The position numbers and the translations under genes were made by a program. Below are positions 1-10,958 of a DNA stretch of 64,000 nt, in pieces. Each line of letters starts with the position of its first letter. The stretch's first letter is position 1. The stretch lies in NCBI GenBank assembly GCA_019914995.1, contig CM034127.1, positions 9,734,001-9,798,000 of the forward strand, given 5' to 3'. Below the pieces are notes generated by a model that was not told the DNA's origin, searched no databases, and saw nothing but the letters and a program-made list of their open reading frames with translations. The stretch is from Acanthochlamys bracteata. Its lineage: Eukaryota > Streptophyta > Magnoliopsida > Pandanales > Velloziaceae.

Positions 1-465
1 GAATTGGATTCTGATTCGGCAGACAGCTAGTAAACCACTTGCTTTTAATTTTATTAGCGTAGAAGAAAGCAGGTTTCACCCACTCACTACCGCTCACTCT
101 TTTATCGCATTCTTCTTCCCTCTTCTCAATCTTTCCTCTTCGATATTAACCAACAAACATCACTAGCAGCAATCTGATTCGATAACTCAACCCACCAACC
201 AAACAACCAACAAAATTTCTTCACAAAATTTTAACAACAACGACATCGATTTCAAACTCACACTGATTCATTTATTCAACTAAAAAAGAAATGGATATTC
301 CGATTCCAATCAATCTAAGATTTCAATATCCTGCTTCCCTACTGCTGCTACTTCTCCACCATCCCATCTTATCCGATAAATCCTGAAGCAAAACAAAGCT
401 GCAGCATCTTAAGCTCGTTCATTGTTGTTGTTCTTTGAATTTTTGCAGGAGTAAAGTTTTATTCT
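1..465 (+). promoter_or_regulatory. Upstream and 5' leader region of the ACR10-like gene
   Basis: This stretch precedes the first codon of the ACT-repeat gene. It is rich in pyrimidine and CAA runs, as plant leaders are. No TATA box is obvious. A short upstream ORF (291-386) lies inside it. A possible 3' splice site (ttttgcag, ending at 448) sits just before the start codon, so a leader intron that removes part of this region is possible. The transcription start cannot be placed. Confidence 0.5.
291..386 (+). other. Upstream ORF in the leader of the ACR10-like gene
   Basis: An ATG at 291 in good context (agaaATGG) opens a 31-codon frame that stops at 384-386, about 80 bases before the main start at 466. 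The peptide has a run of six leucines in the middle (LLLLLLHHP). If the mature leader keeps this segment, translation of the main frame would depend on reinitiation or leaky scanning. It would be lost if a leader intron ending near 448 is removed. Confidence 0.35.
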
Positions 466-3188
466 ATGGGAATTCATTGTGATGACGTGGTGGTGATCCG
501 GGAACCGGACAGAGCCGGGGAGCCGACGGTTATCACTGTAAACTGTCCAGACAAGACTGGTCTCGGCTGCGATCTCTGCCGTGTTATTCTCTTGTTTGGC
601 CTTAGTATTGTCCGCGGAGGTTTGTTAATTTTATCCATCAGGTTAAGCTTTTAGATTTGAGTATTCTGAGATGCTGATTTATGTTAGCCTGTAATTAGAA
701 AGAGCAATTTTAACGTGGATATTTGATTTAGATTTTAAGATTTTAGGACAATTACTAGTTGTTTGGCTGTCTTCACTGGGATTATTGATTTGGACTGTTA
801 GTAGCTCGTTTATCGCTTAAGTTTTTAAAGTCGGAGTGATTCGCTGATAGTTATGAGATGAGCAGATGTGAGCACGGACGGGAAGTGGTGCTATTTAGTG
901 TTCTGGGTAGTGGAAGGGCGGGGGTCGGTATCACACGGTGCCACAAGATGGGGATGGTTGAAGAAACGGCTGCTGGAGGCGTGCCCTTTGGCGTCACCTG
1001 CATCGGGGCTGTACAATAGCTATTACAGGCCACAGGAGATACTGCAGCTTGAGCGAAGCTCGCAGGTTTACCTGCTAAAATTCTCCTGTTATGACCGAAT
1101 GGCTCTCCTTCATGGTAAATATTGTTAATTTGTTGGACGTTTGGTTTAAAAACTGAAGTGTAGTTTTCAATGTTCCTTTTCTTTAGCTGGTAGGCTCTTG
1201 TTTGGGTTGGACTTTGACCAGTTGCTGGTTTGGTTAAAACGTTGCTTTCCTTATATGAAGGTTAATTTTATTTCTGCAAATTAAACTATAAAGTATAGGG
1301 CAAATGACATGAAGTCTGGTTGGAGTTGAGCAGAACCCATTATTTATTGTTTATGAACTTGAAAGCACTTCCCCCTTTGTACGCCGTATGCAGAAAATGT
1401 TAAATTAGAAGTGCTATTGGGGGTTAAGCTCAAACTTCTTGAATAATAGCTCACTTGAGATGTTAAATATTTTGACTAAAGTTTTATTCACATAGAATGT
1501 CATGTTGTGCATATCTTCTAGTGGATCTCATTTTCTATCTTTCCTTTTTACTGAGATAAAGCTCTATGTTTTATTCCTATTTATATTTTGATATGATGAC
1601 CTACAATAGTAGATGTTTCTGGGATATGTCTGTGAGTTGGGATGTTTTTAGTTTTGGCATATAGGTTTTTATTTGCTGTTAATTGGTAGGTTGGCAGATG
1701 TGATGCAGGTACTATGTGAGCTGGAGCTCATTATAAAAAGGGTCAAGGTTTCCACCACTCCTGACGGAAGAGTTATGGACCTCTTCTTTGTTGCAGATAC
1801 CAGGTGATGTTTTTCTGCATTCTGCTTTTGACAATAAGATATTTTCTTCGGACGATAGGAGTTATGTCCACCAATCCTATAGCGAAATATTTGCTTATTG
1901 ATGCAGCAACAATCAACTGAGCCTTTGATACACCATGATATCAGAAATTCCTTACATCTAGAATACGATCAATTGATATTAGAAGTAGGTTTAGTGGTAT
2001 TAATGATTTCATCCCAATCCGGACAAAACTAGTTTGGGGATGTTCTGATAATGTATGTTCTTAAGGAATCTGTGTCTGCTCATCATCAGGGAACTTCTTC
2101 TCTCAAAGAAAGGAAGAGATGAGACATGCAACCGGTTAAGAACTGTCTTAGGGGACTCCATGACAAGCTGTGAAATCGAGCCGACAAGCGATGAGATTGC
2201 TGCACGCTTGCACGCCACTGCTTCTCTTCCTCCTTCAATTTCAGAAGAAAAATTCCACTTGGAACTTTCTGACGAAACATCCAAGGGGTCCCTTCTGAAG
2301 TTTGAAAGTCCATCAATTGAAATGGACAATTCACTTAGTCCTTCTCATACACTGATTCAAATAGTCTGTCATGACCACAAGGGGCTTCTGTACGACATAA
2401 TGAGGACATTAAAAGATTACAACATCCAGGTATAACAATATTCTTCATAACTGAATAAATAAGAATATGTTGAAAATTGTCTTCCCGTTAAGTTACATAT
2501 ATTGCATCATTTAATCAATATCAGATTTCTTACGGGAGATTTAACGCAAGGCAAAATTCAAGGTGTGAAATTGACTTGTTTGTGATGCAAATGGATGGTA
2601 AGAAGATTGTTGACCAGAGTAAGCAAAAAGGATTGCAAGCTCGATTGAGAATGGAGCTCAAGCAACCTCTCCAAGTTTTTGTGGAGAGCCGTGGCCCTGA
2701 CACCGAGCTCTTGGTAGCAAATCCTGTTGAGCTATCTGGCAAAGGTCGGCCACTTGTTTTCCATGACATCACTCTGGCTCTCAAACTACTAAACATACGC
2801 ATCTTCTTGGTACTTCTCTCACCTTATGTTATAAAATGAAGCTTGCGCCATACAATTAGCTGTTGGATTTATATGAGATTTTGTGTTAAAGTTCTCTTAA
2901 TTTGAGGCCGCATGTAAGCATTTTGTTGTAACCTGTTTTGTGAAAATTCTGAAATTTTCGTACAGGATAACTATGACCTTCCAGCTAGTATGTTTATCAA
3001 TGGTGATTTTTTTCTTCATTCATAAAACTAATATCGTGTTATATTTTCAGGCCGAAATTGGGAGGCATCTAATCGGTGATAGAGTGTGGGAGGTCTACAG
3101 AATACTGCTTAGTGATGATTATGAGCTCTCTGCGTCAAGAAAGAAGATTGAAGATGAAGTAACAAAGATGCTAATGGGCTGGCTTTAG
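466..3188 (+). CDS. ACR10: ACT domain-repeat protein, ACR9/ACR10 type
   Basis: Six exons join in phase: 466-619, 866-1114, 1698-1803, 2090-2429, 2525-2809 and 3051-3188, giving 423 aa; Arabidopsis ACR9/ACR10 are about 410. The start MGIHCDDVV and the block NCPDKTGLGCDLC (residues about 27-39) are hallmarks of this subgroup. ACT units can be seen near residues 20-70, 115-170 (KVSTTPDGRVMDLFF), 260-335 (HDHKGLLYDIM) and 350-410 (NPVELSGKGRP). The second unit and the spacing around CYD resemble ACR10 more than ACR9. Plant ACR proteins are thought to sense amino acids or nitrogen state; no enzyme domain is attached. There is no signal peptide or membrane segment. The function in this plant is inferred from the family only. 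An AATAAA at 3572-3577 is a possible polyadenylation signal. Confidence 0.92.
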
Positions 3189-5036
3189 GACTCACCTGCG
3201 CCCATGTCATGATCATAATGAGCTGCACTCGATTCCACATTTGTGCACAATTACACAGAAGATTGAGCTAACCACTACCTCACACCTCTGTAAATATGTT
3301 TGTTTCAAGTCTATACCGGTGCTAGATCGCTAATTTGGTACACGGAAATGAAGTAGAGAAAAGAACAAAGCAGAGAACAAGAGAATGCTGTAACAGAAAG
3401 GTACATATTTATGCTAGCTTCTGTCAGCTTGTATAGTTTTTGCTTTCTGCTTCTAGGCTGCCGTGGTTGCTGATGTATATACAAGGGACTCAATAGTCCC
3501 TACTGTGCATCTAAATTCATGAATACAAGAATTTAATATTGTTGTTCAAATATTCTTCTTAATGGATCAACAATAAAATAACATCATAGAGAGATACAGA
3601 TAGAACATATGTATGGGCAGGAGTCGATGCTCTGGTATAAGTATAAACTGTAATTGCCCAACGACAGGCAAGTTTGTGAAAGATTTCAAACACATTTTGC
3701 CACTTCAGAAATACAGAGCAGCTACCAGGTCGATCGGTTATATAACTCGAACAGCTATATATTAAACGTGGTCGTTAATATTATTGTTGGTATCGGTTGC
3801 AATCAGTTAATATTAAACAGATGATTGATCTGTTAATGAACAAGCCTACATTAAAGGTGATTATTCTATTAATTATCACTTTTGAATTATTGCGGATAAT
3901 AAATATGTCTTAGCCCATTAAAGGTGATTATTTTATTTACCATTTGGCCTTACATTAAAAAGTTCACATTCTATTTTGCTTTTAATGAGAAGCAAACTGC
4001 TGTATTCTCCTGCGAATGTATTACTCAACAGAAATTTATGGTTTGGTTTGGCTTGCATGATAATGAAAATTTGGAAGGTTTAGGGTGTGTTTATTTTGAG
4101 ATAAATTATTTTATTTAAAATTAAATTACATATATATTGAATATTTTAAAGTTAATTTTTATATAAAATTATTTAAAATTTTATCTATTTTATATTAAAA
4201 ATAAAATTTAGATGATAGATAAAGGTCGCCTTAATATTAGCAGCTGCATCCCGGTATTGTATCTTCATTACTACAAAGGTCTAGACCAACTTTCTCGTTA
4301 ATTAAATAAATAAATCATGAAAACATGGAGCAAATAAGTAATTGGTGTAGGAAGTAGTTGTAGCACAATTCCTACAATCTAAGCATGATAAATTCCGTAG
4401 ATTTTGGCATTATCATCTACCTCTGTCCTCTTCTGATAAGAATTAAAGAGTTGTTTGGAGTTACTTAAAACAAATTAAAAAAAAGTTATTTTAAGAGTTT
4501 TTAAAAAATAAGATTATTTTTTAGTTAAAATAATTTTATATATGTAAATTTTATAATATATAATTTATTTATATATTATCAGTTTTTTAACACAAATTAT
4601 TGAGAAATAAAAATAAAAATGAACTAAGAATATTTAATAAATAATATCAAACATGTATTAATCCTGTTTGGTGGCGTAACTAATTAATTGAAGCCAGTAG
4701 TTCTCTTTTTCACCCTAAAAAGCTTCAATGAAGAAAGAAACTCCACTAATCCAACTACTTTCTAGTTTCTACTAATTAAACCTGACCACTTCAGCCCAAG
4801 CACTCTACCATAAACAACAAAAACCAATAAAATAAAAAGAATCAATCCATCGGAGACCGGTGACCAGCTAGGCAGCTATCACTATCTGTTCTGCTTGTCC
4901 CCCGTTCCTTAACTTCTACGCCTTCACCTTCCAAGAAAACTCCATCCCAACCTTCTTCTTTCTTCTTCTACCTCTCACCAAAACTCATCATATCTCCAGT
5001 GATCGATCAAATGTTTTTAATCTTCTTTAGCCTTCA
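3189..5036. other. Intergenic: 3' UTR of ACR10-like gene and upstream region of FRA8-like gene
   Basis: The first ~400 bases are probably the 3' UTR. A short direct duplication, attaaaggtgattatt, occurs near 3852 and 3918. Two AT-rich stretches (about 4080-4230 and 4446-4656) resemble the AT-rich mobile elements seen elsewhere, each with a GTTTGG- or GTTTATTTT-like end, but no clean inverted ends or target duplication could be fixed. The last ~250 bases before 5037 are pyrimidine-rich, like a leader. No gene is seen. Confidence 0.5.
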
Positions 5037-7025
5037 ATGGTCTTGCCAGAACCCAAAACCAACAGCGCTTCAAGCTCTCGAATGAAGATTTTCCACAGGA
5101 AAACCCAAAACAATCGCTATGTTGTTCTTCTCAAGAAATACTATAAATGGGTTCTCTGGTTCTCGCTTTCTGTTTACCTATTCTTCGCTTCATCTCCTTA
5201 CCCTCACCGGCTCGATAAAACAACTCTCCATCTATCATCCACAACTTCTCGTGCTCTGATAGAATCTCCGTCTACTACTTCACCATCTTTGAATGTAAAT
5301 ATTTATGTTTACGAGTTGCCGGAAAGGTTTAACAGAATCTGGTTAGACAAAGATGGAAGGTGTAATAGCCACTTGTTTGCGGCGGAGGTAGCTGTGCATG
5401 AAGCACTTCTGAGTTCGCCGGTGAGAACTGTGAGACCCGAAGAAGCTGACTTCTTCTTCGTGCCTGTGTACGTGTCCTGCAACTTCTCCACTACTAATGG
5501 GTTCCCTTCGATCCAACATGCCAGGGGGTTGCTTGGTGAAGCTATAGAGCTTGTCTCCAAGCAGTTCCCATTTTGGAACAGGTCTGCTGGGAGAGACCAT
5601 GTCTTTGTTGCTTCCCATGATTATGGTGCTTGCTTCCATGCCATGGTTTGTTCTCTTTTCATCTCTCCATCTCGAAAGAATCAAAGTTTTGGATCAGACC
5701 AAACCCAAGTTTCAATTTTTTAGCTATTTACTGCAAGCATCAGGGACTAGTTCATTGAAGTTCTGATATTTTTAGCTTAAGTGGTAGCTAACTAGTCGTC
5801 TTCTAGATCGGCAGAAGTTGTGATTCTGTAGCTCTTTTTCACTAGAAATTCTAGCTCTGTAGATGAGAATTGATTTTCAACTGAGTGATTGAAGCTTTTG
5901 TTTTTCCTTTTTCTTTTCCTATAAATTTATGGTAATGGCTTTTAGTTTGTTTGTTCTTTATCGAAAAGCATAACACTGAAAGCTGCAACGTTTGTTTCTT
6001 GAATGCTTCCTTGATCGAAGTCAGTTGCTCAGATCAGCACCATTTAAGTACAATCTCTAAAAGTTCTTGTTCTTTCTTTGATTTGTTTGGTTGTTATAAT
6101 TTGTCTTCAGGAAGACGTAGCGGTCGCAGACGGGATTCCAGAATTCCTGAAAAACACTATCTTGCTTCAAACATTTGGTGTTAGTTATCCACACCCATGC
6201 CAAGCTGCAGAACACATTCTGATTCCACCATACGTTTCGCCAGAAACCTCTGCCGTCTTGCCTTATCCTGAGAAATCTAAGCGTGATATTTGGGTGTTTT
6301 TCCGTGGCAAGATGGAAGTTCATCCCAAAAACATCAGCGGCCGTTTCTACGGCAAGTAAGTTAATCATGAAAAAGCTTAACTTTTTTCTTCTTCCTTTCT
6401 CGTGATTCTTGTTGTTCCGTCTCAGTTCATGTGATTCCTGAAAAACTGGTTTCAAAATCAAATCTTTTTGGTTTCCTGTCTCAAAGTTGTCATCTTTCCC
6501 AAACACTTTGTTGATTCTTTTCCAAACACTTTGGTCGTATGCAGGAAAGTTCGAACAGAGATATGGGAACGATACAGCGGGAAGAAACGATTCTACATTC
6601 TAAGAAAAAGACTTGAAACCTACAGAGAAGAAATAGCTCGTTCGGTTTACTGCTTGTGCCCGCGTGGTTGGGCACCATGGAGCCCACGTTTAGTCGAATC
6701 CGTTCTTCTCGGTTGCGTTCCAGTAATCATCGCTGATGGAATCTCTCTACCATTCGCGCGGGAGGTCAGCACAGAAACAACACCGGTGCCGTGGAACGAA
6801 ATAACAGTGCGGGTGCCGGAGAAAGATATCGGTTCTCTAGAGAAGGTGCTTGAACACGTTAGCAAGAATAATTTGGCTAAGATACAGAAGAAACTGTGGG
6901 ACCCACGGCTGAGAGAAGCCTTGATTTTTAACCGTCCGATGAAAGTAGCGGATGCAACGTGGCGTGTTCTAAAAGCCTTGGAGGGTAAGCTTGATCGGTC
7001 GTGTAGGAGAAGAAATGGTCCGTGA
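5037..7025 (+). CDS. IRX7: GT47 exostosin-family glycosyltransferase, FRA8/IRX7 clade (glucuronoxylan synthesis)
   Basis: Three exons join in phase: 5037-5645, 6111-6355 and 6545-7025, giving 444 aa (Arabidopsis FRA8 is about 450). It has a short basic N-terminus, a membrane anchor at residues about 38-54, a variable stem, then an exostosin domain from about residue 86. Diagnostic blocks are IYVYELPERFN, CNSHLFAAEVAVH, EEADFFFVPVYVSCNFS, HDYGACFHAM, KMEVHPKNISGRFYGK and CLCPRGWAPWSPRLVES. These match FRA8/F8H more closely than the related IRX10 enzymes. The family is Golgi-located, type II, and needed to make the xylan reducing-end tetrasaccharide in secondary walls. I cannot separate FRA8 from its paralogue F8H. 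AATAAA at 7283-7288 is a likely polyadenylation signal. Confidence 0.92.
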
Positions 7026-7290
7026 ATCGGCATAAATTCTAATTTTTTTTGTGTTATTGGGGGCCAACTATGGACGAGCTTGATTACGTGGGACCCATAG
7101 GTTGGACCACTCTTATGGAGCTGAGCTGGCAGCACGTGATTTGGATTCGGTGGCAGCGGGGATGCAGACAAGGATCTATTTGTTTACCTGTTTTTGTTTG
7201 TTTTTAAGGTCACAAACGAGTTAAAATAGAAAACTCAGTGGTAATTTAGCTTTACCGCTGTAAAAGTTTTTGGGTACGGGTAAATAAAAC

Positions 7291-7515
7291 GTACGTTTGA
7301 GATTACTTACAAAATAATTTTTTTTTAAATAAAAAATATTTTTATTTAATTTAGAAAATAATTTTTTATTTTTTATTAAAAAAATAATAAAAATATGTAA
7401 TAAAAAGTTTTATTACGTAAAATTTTTTATTTTAAATAAAGTATTTATAAAATATATATTAAAAAATATATATAATTAAAAATTAAAAATTAAAAAAAAA
7501 AAGCGCAAACGCTCC
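7291..7515. mobile_element. AT-rich MITE-like element downstream of the FRA8-like gene
   Basis: This AT-rich segment ends in GCGCAAACGCTCCC, which matches the right end of the well-bounded element at 47443-47699. Its left side starts near GTACGTTTGAG, a weak inverted match. The interior (AATAATAAAAATATGTAATA) is shared with the copies at 31.8 and 47.5 kb. No target duplication is clear, so the borders are approximate. Confidence 0.5.
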
Positions 7516-7655
7516 CAAAATAAGCTTCTTTCACTTTTGAATCACTTCTTTTTACTTCTTTTCTCGCTGTGCTGTGCTTACCACTCTCCAGCAAAATGCC
7601 GCCGCAGTAAATCCTATTCCTTTGCTATAGAACACTAGAAATTTTCAATTTTATT

Positions 7656-8398
7656 CATAGCCGTAACATCAGATCGAAAAGTTATTTGGATCATAATTTT
7701 CGGATCAAACTATCAGATCAATAATATTAAAATATTTTTAATTAATAATAATAATAATAATTACAGTAAAAAATTTATTGTTAATGATACTATCAATAAT
7801 AATAGCAACAACAATCATAATAAAAATTAGAATATTTTGATTATGATATTACTATTAACAATAAAAATAATAATAATTACAGCAAAAATTAAAATATTGC
7901 CATCACCAATAACAATAATAACAACTAAAATTTATAATGAAAAATATTTAAATAAATTAGGAGATTAGAAAAAAATAAAATTATAAAATAGATAAATTAT
8001 AAAAGAAATATAACTAAATTTTTTAGATATACATATTTGAGTCTAAATATTTTACAATATAAAAATTTAAAAATTACTAATAATTGATATTTACAAATAA
8101 AATATACTGAATTATATTTTTGCATTATCACATTCAAATGCAAAATCTAAACTACATATCATTTTTCAACATAGAACTATTAATAATTATTTTTGTATTA
8201 AATATATTATTAATTAAAAAAATTTTAGTTTAATTTTTTTAAAATTTTTTCAATACGGTTTGATCCGGACGGCCGGATCGACCGAATTAAAGTGGGTCAA
8301 TTGTAAAACAATTTTTTTACAAACCCGAATCAATTTACTATCCGGATTGATAGTTTACGGGTCGACTCGGATGGGTCGGTCCAGGTCTGACAACTATG
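7656..8398. mobile_element. 743-bp non-autonomous DNA transposon with CATAG termini and 8-bp target duplication
   Basis: The left end starts CATAGCCGTAACATCAGA and the right end, read inverted, starts CATAGTTGTCAGACC. Further inward both arms hold related GGATCA/ATCCGGA and AAACTATCA pieces. The flanks are attttatt (7648-7655) and attttact (8399-8406), matching at 7 of 8 positions. The centre is made of degenerate ATA/AAC triplets with no coding capacity. The size of the duplication suggests a hAT- or Mutator-type mover; the superfamily is an inference. Confidence 0.6.
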
Positions 8399-10218
8399 AT
8401 TTTACTAAGAAATGAGAACCAAGTAAACATACATGGATAAATATCTGAGTGAATATTTGTACTTGTCACTGAAGTAGCTAAACACATGCTGAGAATATGT
8501 TGTAGATGGTTGAAAACTTCAAATCAAATGCTCTGTTACAATTGGTATCCAGTAAGTTTTGTAAAATCAAGTTTTTAAAAAATAGATTATAAGTACGTTT
8601 GATAATTTCATTATGAATTGAAATATATAAATAAATTTAATATTTTTCAAAAATAAGTTTTTTATAATTGAGACACATTCTTAATGAACAGGAGATATAT
8701 CTCTGCACGGGTTTATTAAAAACTTATAATTATAGTAGGGCTTTGATAATAATATGTAGGAATGCCGTGTTACTCTTATACGAGATTTAAGCCAAATGGA
8801 GGAATGGTCCAGTTGGACGGCGAAAATGCTACTTATTATTATCAAGGAAATGCCCAACCGAAAAACTTAATTTTAAAAGATAAAAGGATTTACCTAATGC
8901 ATAACAAAGTTCAATCCTTCGGAAAAACTTAAATTAATAGACCTGAAACTCTTTAGTAGACGAATTTTTTTCTCATATTCTTCGTTGGGAAGGCGGCGGG
9001 AACAAGATTATGAAGATCGAAATTTTATATAGAATAGTTTTACTTGTCGTAGGATAATAAATTAGAGTTTTAAATAATATTATATATTTTATTTATTGAT
9101 AATTTTTTTATAAAATTATTTAATATTTTAATTTTTAAATAAAATTTATTTAAATTACTAAAAATTTAATATATAAAATTTTTATATTTTATTTTATTAA
9201 TAAAATAATAATATTTATATTTGTAGTTTATATGAATTATATTATTAATAATTTTTATATTTTATTTAGCTCATTATTATAATTTTTTTACAGATTATTA
9301 TTATTTTATGAATGCAAACTTATATAGTTATATCAATATCTAAAAATTTAACTCTTTATATAATCAATCAATTAGGTAACAAATAATTATTTTTATCGCA
9401 TCAAAATAAAGAGAAAAAAGATAATCCAAAATACCATCACATAAATAGTTTTTTACTTTTATAATAAATTTCTCACAGAATAAACAAATATTAACGCACC
9501 CGCTACAAAAACAACGGACTTTTTCTAGCTATTCTAACTTCCCTCAAAATCTTTGAAAACTTTTCTGATTTATGAAATTTTTTTATAAAATGAAATCATA
9601 AGATAATAGATAAGATCGAAATCTTAAGAAATGCTAAGATTAATTTTTATAAATTGCCATCATAAGATCAGAATCTTAAAGATTTAAGATTTAAGATGCA
9701 AAGATAAGATCCCCTTCTCTTCTGATTTAGGATGGTAGGATCTTTTTGTTAATATAAAATTATAAAATCGTAAGATTTAAATCAAAATTAGTGCTTTTTA
9801 GTCACAAAGAGGAGGGGATTGAGATTGATATTTTGGATTTACAATTGAAAATTTAGATTATGTAGTTTTTAGAAACATACGAGCTACTTATGGCTCAAAA
9901 AGTTTAATGTTTTCAATATCCTTTGACATTCCATTGCGACACCATCCAGTTTCTTCCATTTCAGTAGAGTTCATTTTGGGAACGCTTTCAAAAAAAGTGA
10001 TCATAACACTCAAAGAAATGCGGAATTCGAGTCCTTAGTTTTCATATATGCTTAAAAGTATTGCCTTTCAATTTCGTTGGTAAAAAAGGTACAACATACA
10101 ACAAAACTCTTGGAGTTTTAACTTGTTTCCAAATCTATATCGAATATATCACAAATCCAAAAAACAACAAAAGATGTTTTTTTGCTAGAAGAACATTCTC
10201 ATCTGTGCAGGGAATATA
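8399..10218. other. Intergenic AT-rich DNA
   Basis: No gene is seen. A cluster of short AAGATC/ATCTTA palindromes lies at about 9600-9790. The stretch 9040-9320 is almost pure A and T. The final ~200 bases are downstream of the convergent minus-strand Ole e 1-like gene. Confidence 0.5.
9600..9790. repeat. Cluster of AAGATC/ATCTTA palindromes
   Basis: Two near-perfect hairpin palindromes, TAAGATCGAAATCTTA (9611-9626) and TAAGATCAGAATCTTA (9663-9678), are about 36 bases apart. Several further AAGAT units follow to about 9790. They look like decayed local duplications; no gene or known element explains them. Confidence 0.45.
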
Positions 10219-10862
10219 TCAGTTGCCATATGGACGATTATTCTTCAGTGGCACAGACGTATCCGGCTCATCACACATAGGTGAAGTGTAGTAAAATGGA
10301 CCAACAGTGTAACGAACAAGCTTCGGGTAGACAATCGAGGGCCTCCGAAGAATGACACCGGATTTCCCGCTTCCGAAGTTGGTGGCAATATCACAGGCAG
10401 GATCGGGGGAGTAGACCAGTTTTACAGTGCACCATTCGGGCTTTATTTTCTTGCCGTAGACGACCTTCTTCACCAACAAGTCGAACTCCCCCTGTGCGTC
10501 GGTCAAGTCGGTTGCATAATATATGATCCTCTTCCGTTCGTCCGTGCACCTTACTGAAACCTTGCTTCCTACAATATTGCAGTAAATGTTCCACGTTCAT
10601 CATGCTAGTGTCGATCAAGCTAGCGTTACAAAGAGAATTCTAAGTTAAGTATATACGTATATATGTGCATACCATTCAAAGGAGTAGCACCATGGGCCCA
10701 GTGGTTCCAACCCTTTGTGCAGTCTTGGCAGAGCACCTTCCCTCCGACGTGCATGGTTGTCACGCTGTAGTATGGTCTCCAGAATGCATCCACACCATTG
10801 AAGCTTAGCAGAAGTGTTGCTGCTGCTGCCGCCATGGCAAGCAACATCAGATGCCGTTCCAT
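10219..10862 (-). CDS. Secreted Ole e 1-like (pollen allergen/extensin family) protein
   Basis: Two exons on the minus strand, 10862-10673 and 10568-10219, join in phase (190 + 350 bases) to give 179 aa. Residues 1-26 form a signal peptide (alanine-rich hydrophobic core, ending near GVDA). Residues about 40-163 fit the Ole e 1 domain: GGKVLCQDC near the start, then cysteines at about 45, 48, 71, 110, 122 and 162, the six-cysteine set expected to make three disulfides. The TDLTDAQGEFDLLV block is the usual central motif. Proteins of this family are secreted and many are wall-associated; the exact role is unknown. No proline-rich extensin repeat is present. It is convergent with the FRA8-like gene and divergent from the GT4-like gene. 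Confidence 0.85.
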
Positions 10863-10950
10863 ATTTTTCTCTTTGCTTTATCGATCAGATCATCGATTAG
10901 AATGAGGAAGGTGATGAACTTGTGGAGAAGCAATCATGCGCGTTCTGAGA

Positions 10951-10958
10951 TTTATATA
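10951..10958 (-). promoter_or_regulatory. TATA box of the Ole e 1-like gene
   Basis: On the minus strand this reads TATATAAA, 89 bases upstream of the start codon at 10862. That leaves room for a leader of about 55-60 bases. It is the only good TATA match close to the gene. Confidence 0.6.

Noticed and set aside
6647-7171. 174-codon minus-strand frame over exon 3 of the FRA8-like gene
   Set aside because: It is antisense to a well-supported exon with clear GT47 motifs, has no recognisable motif itself and owes its length to the codon use of the sense gene.
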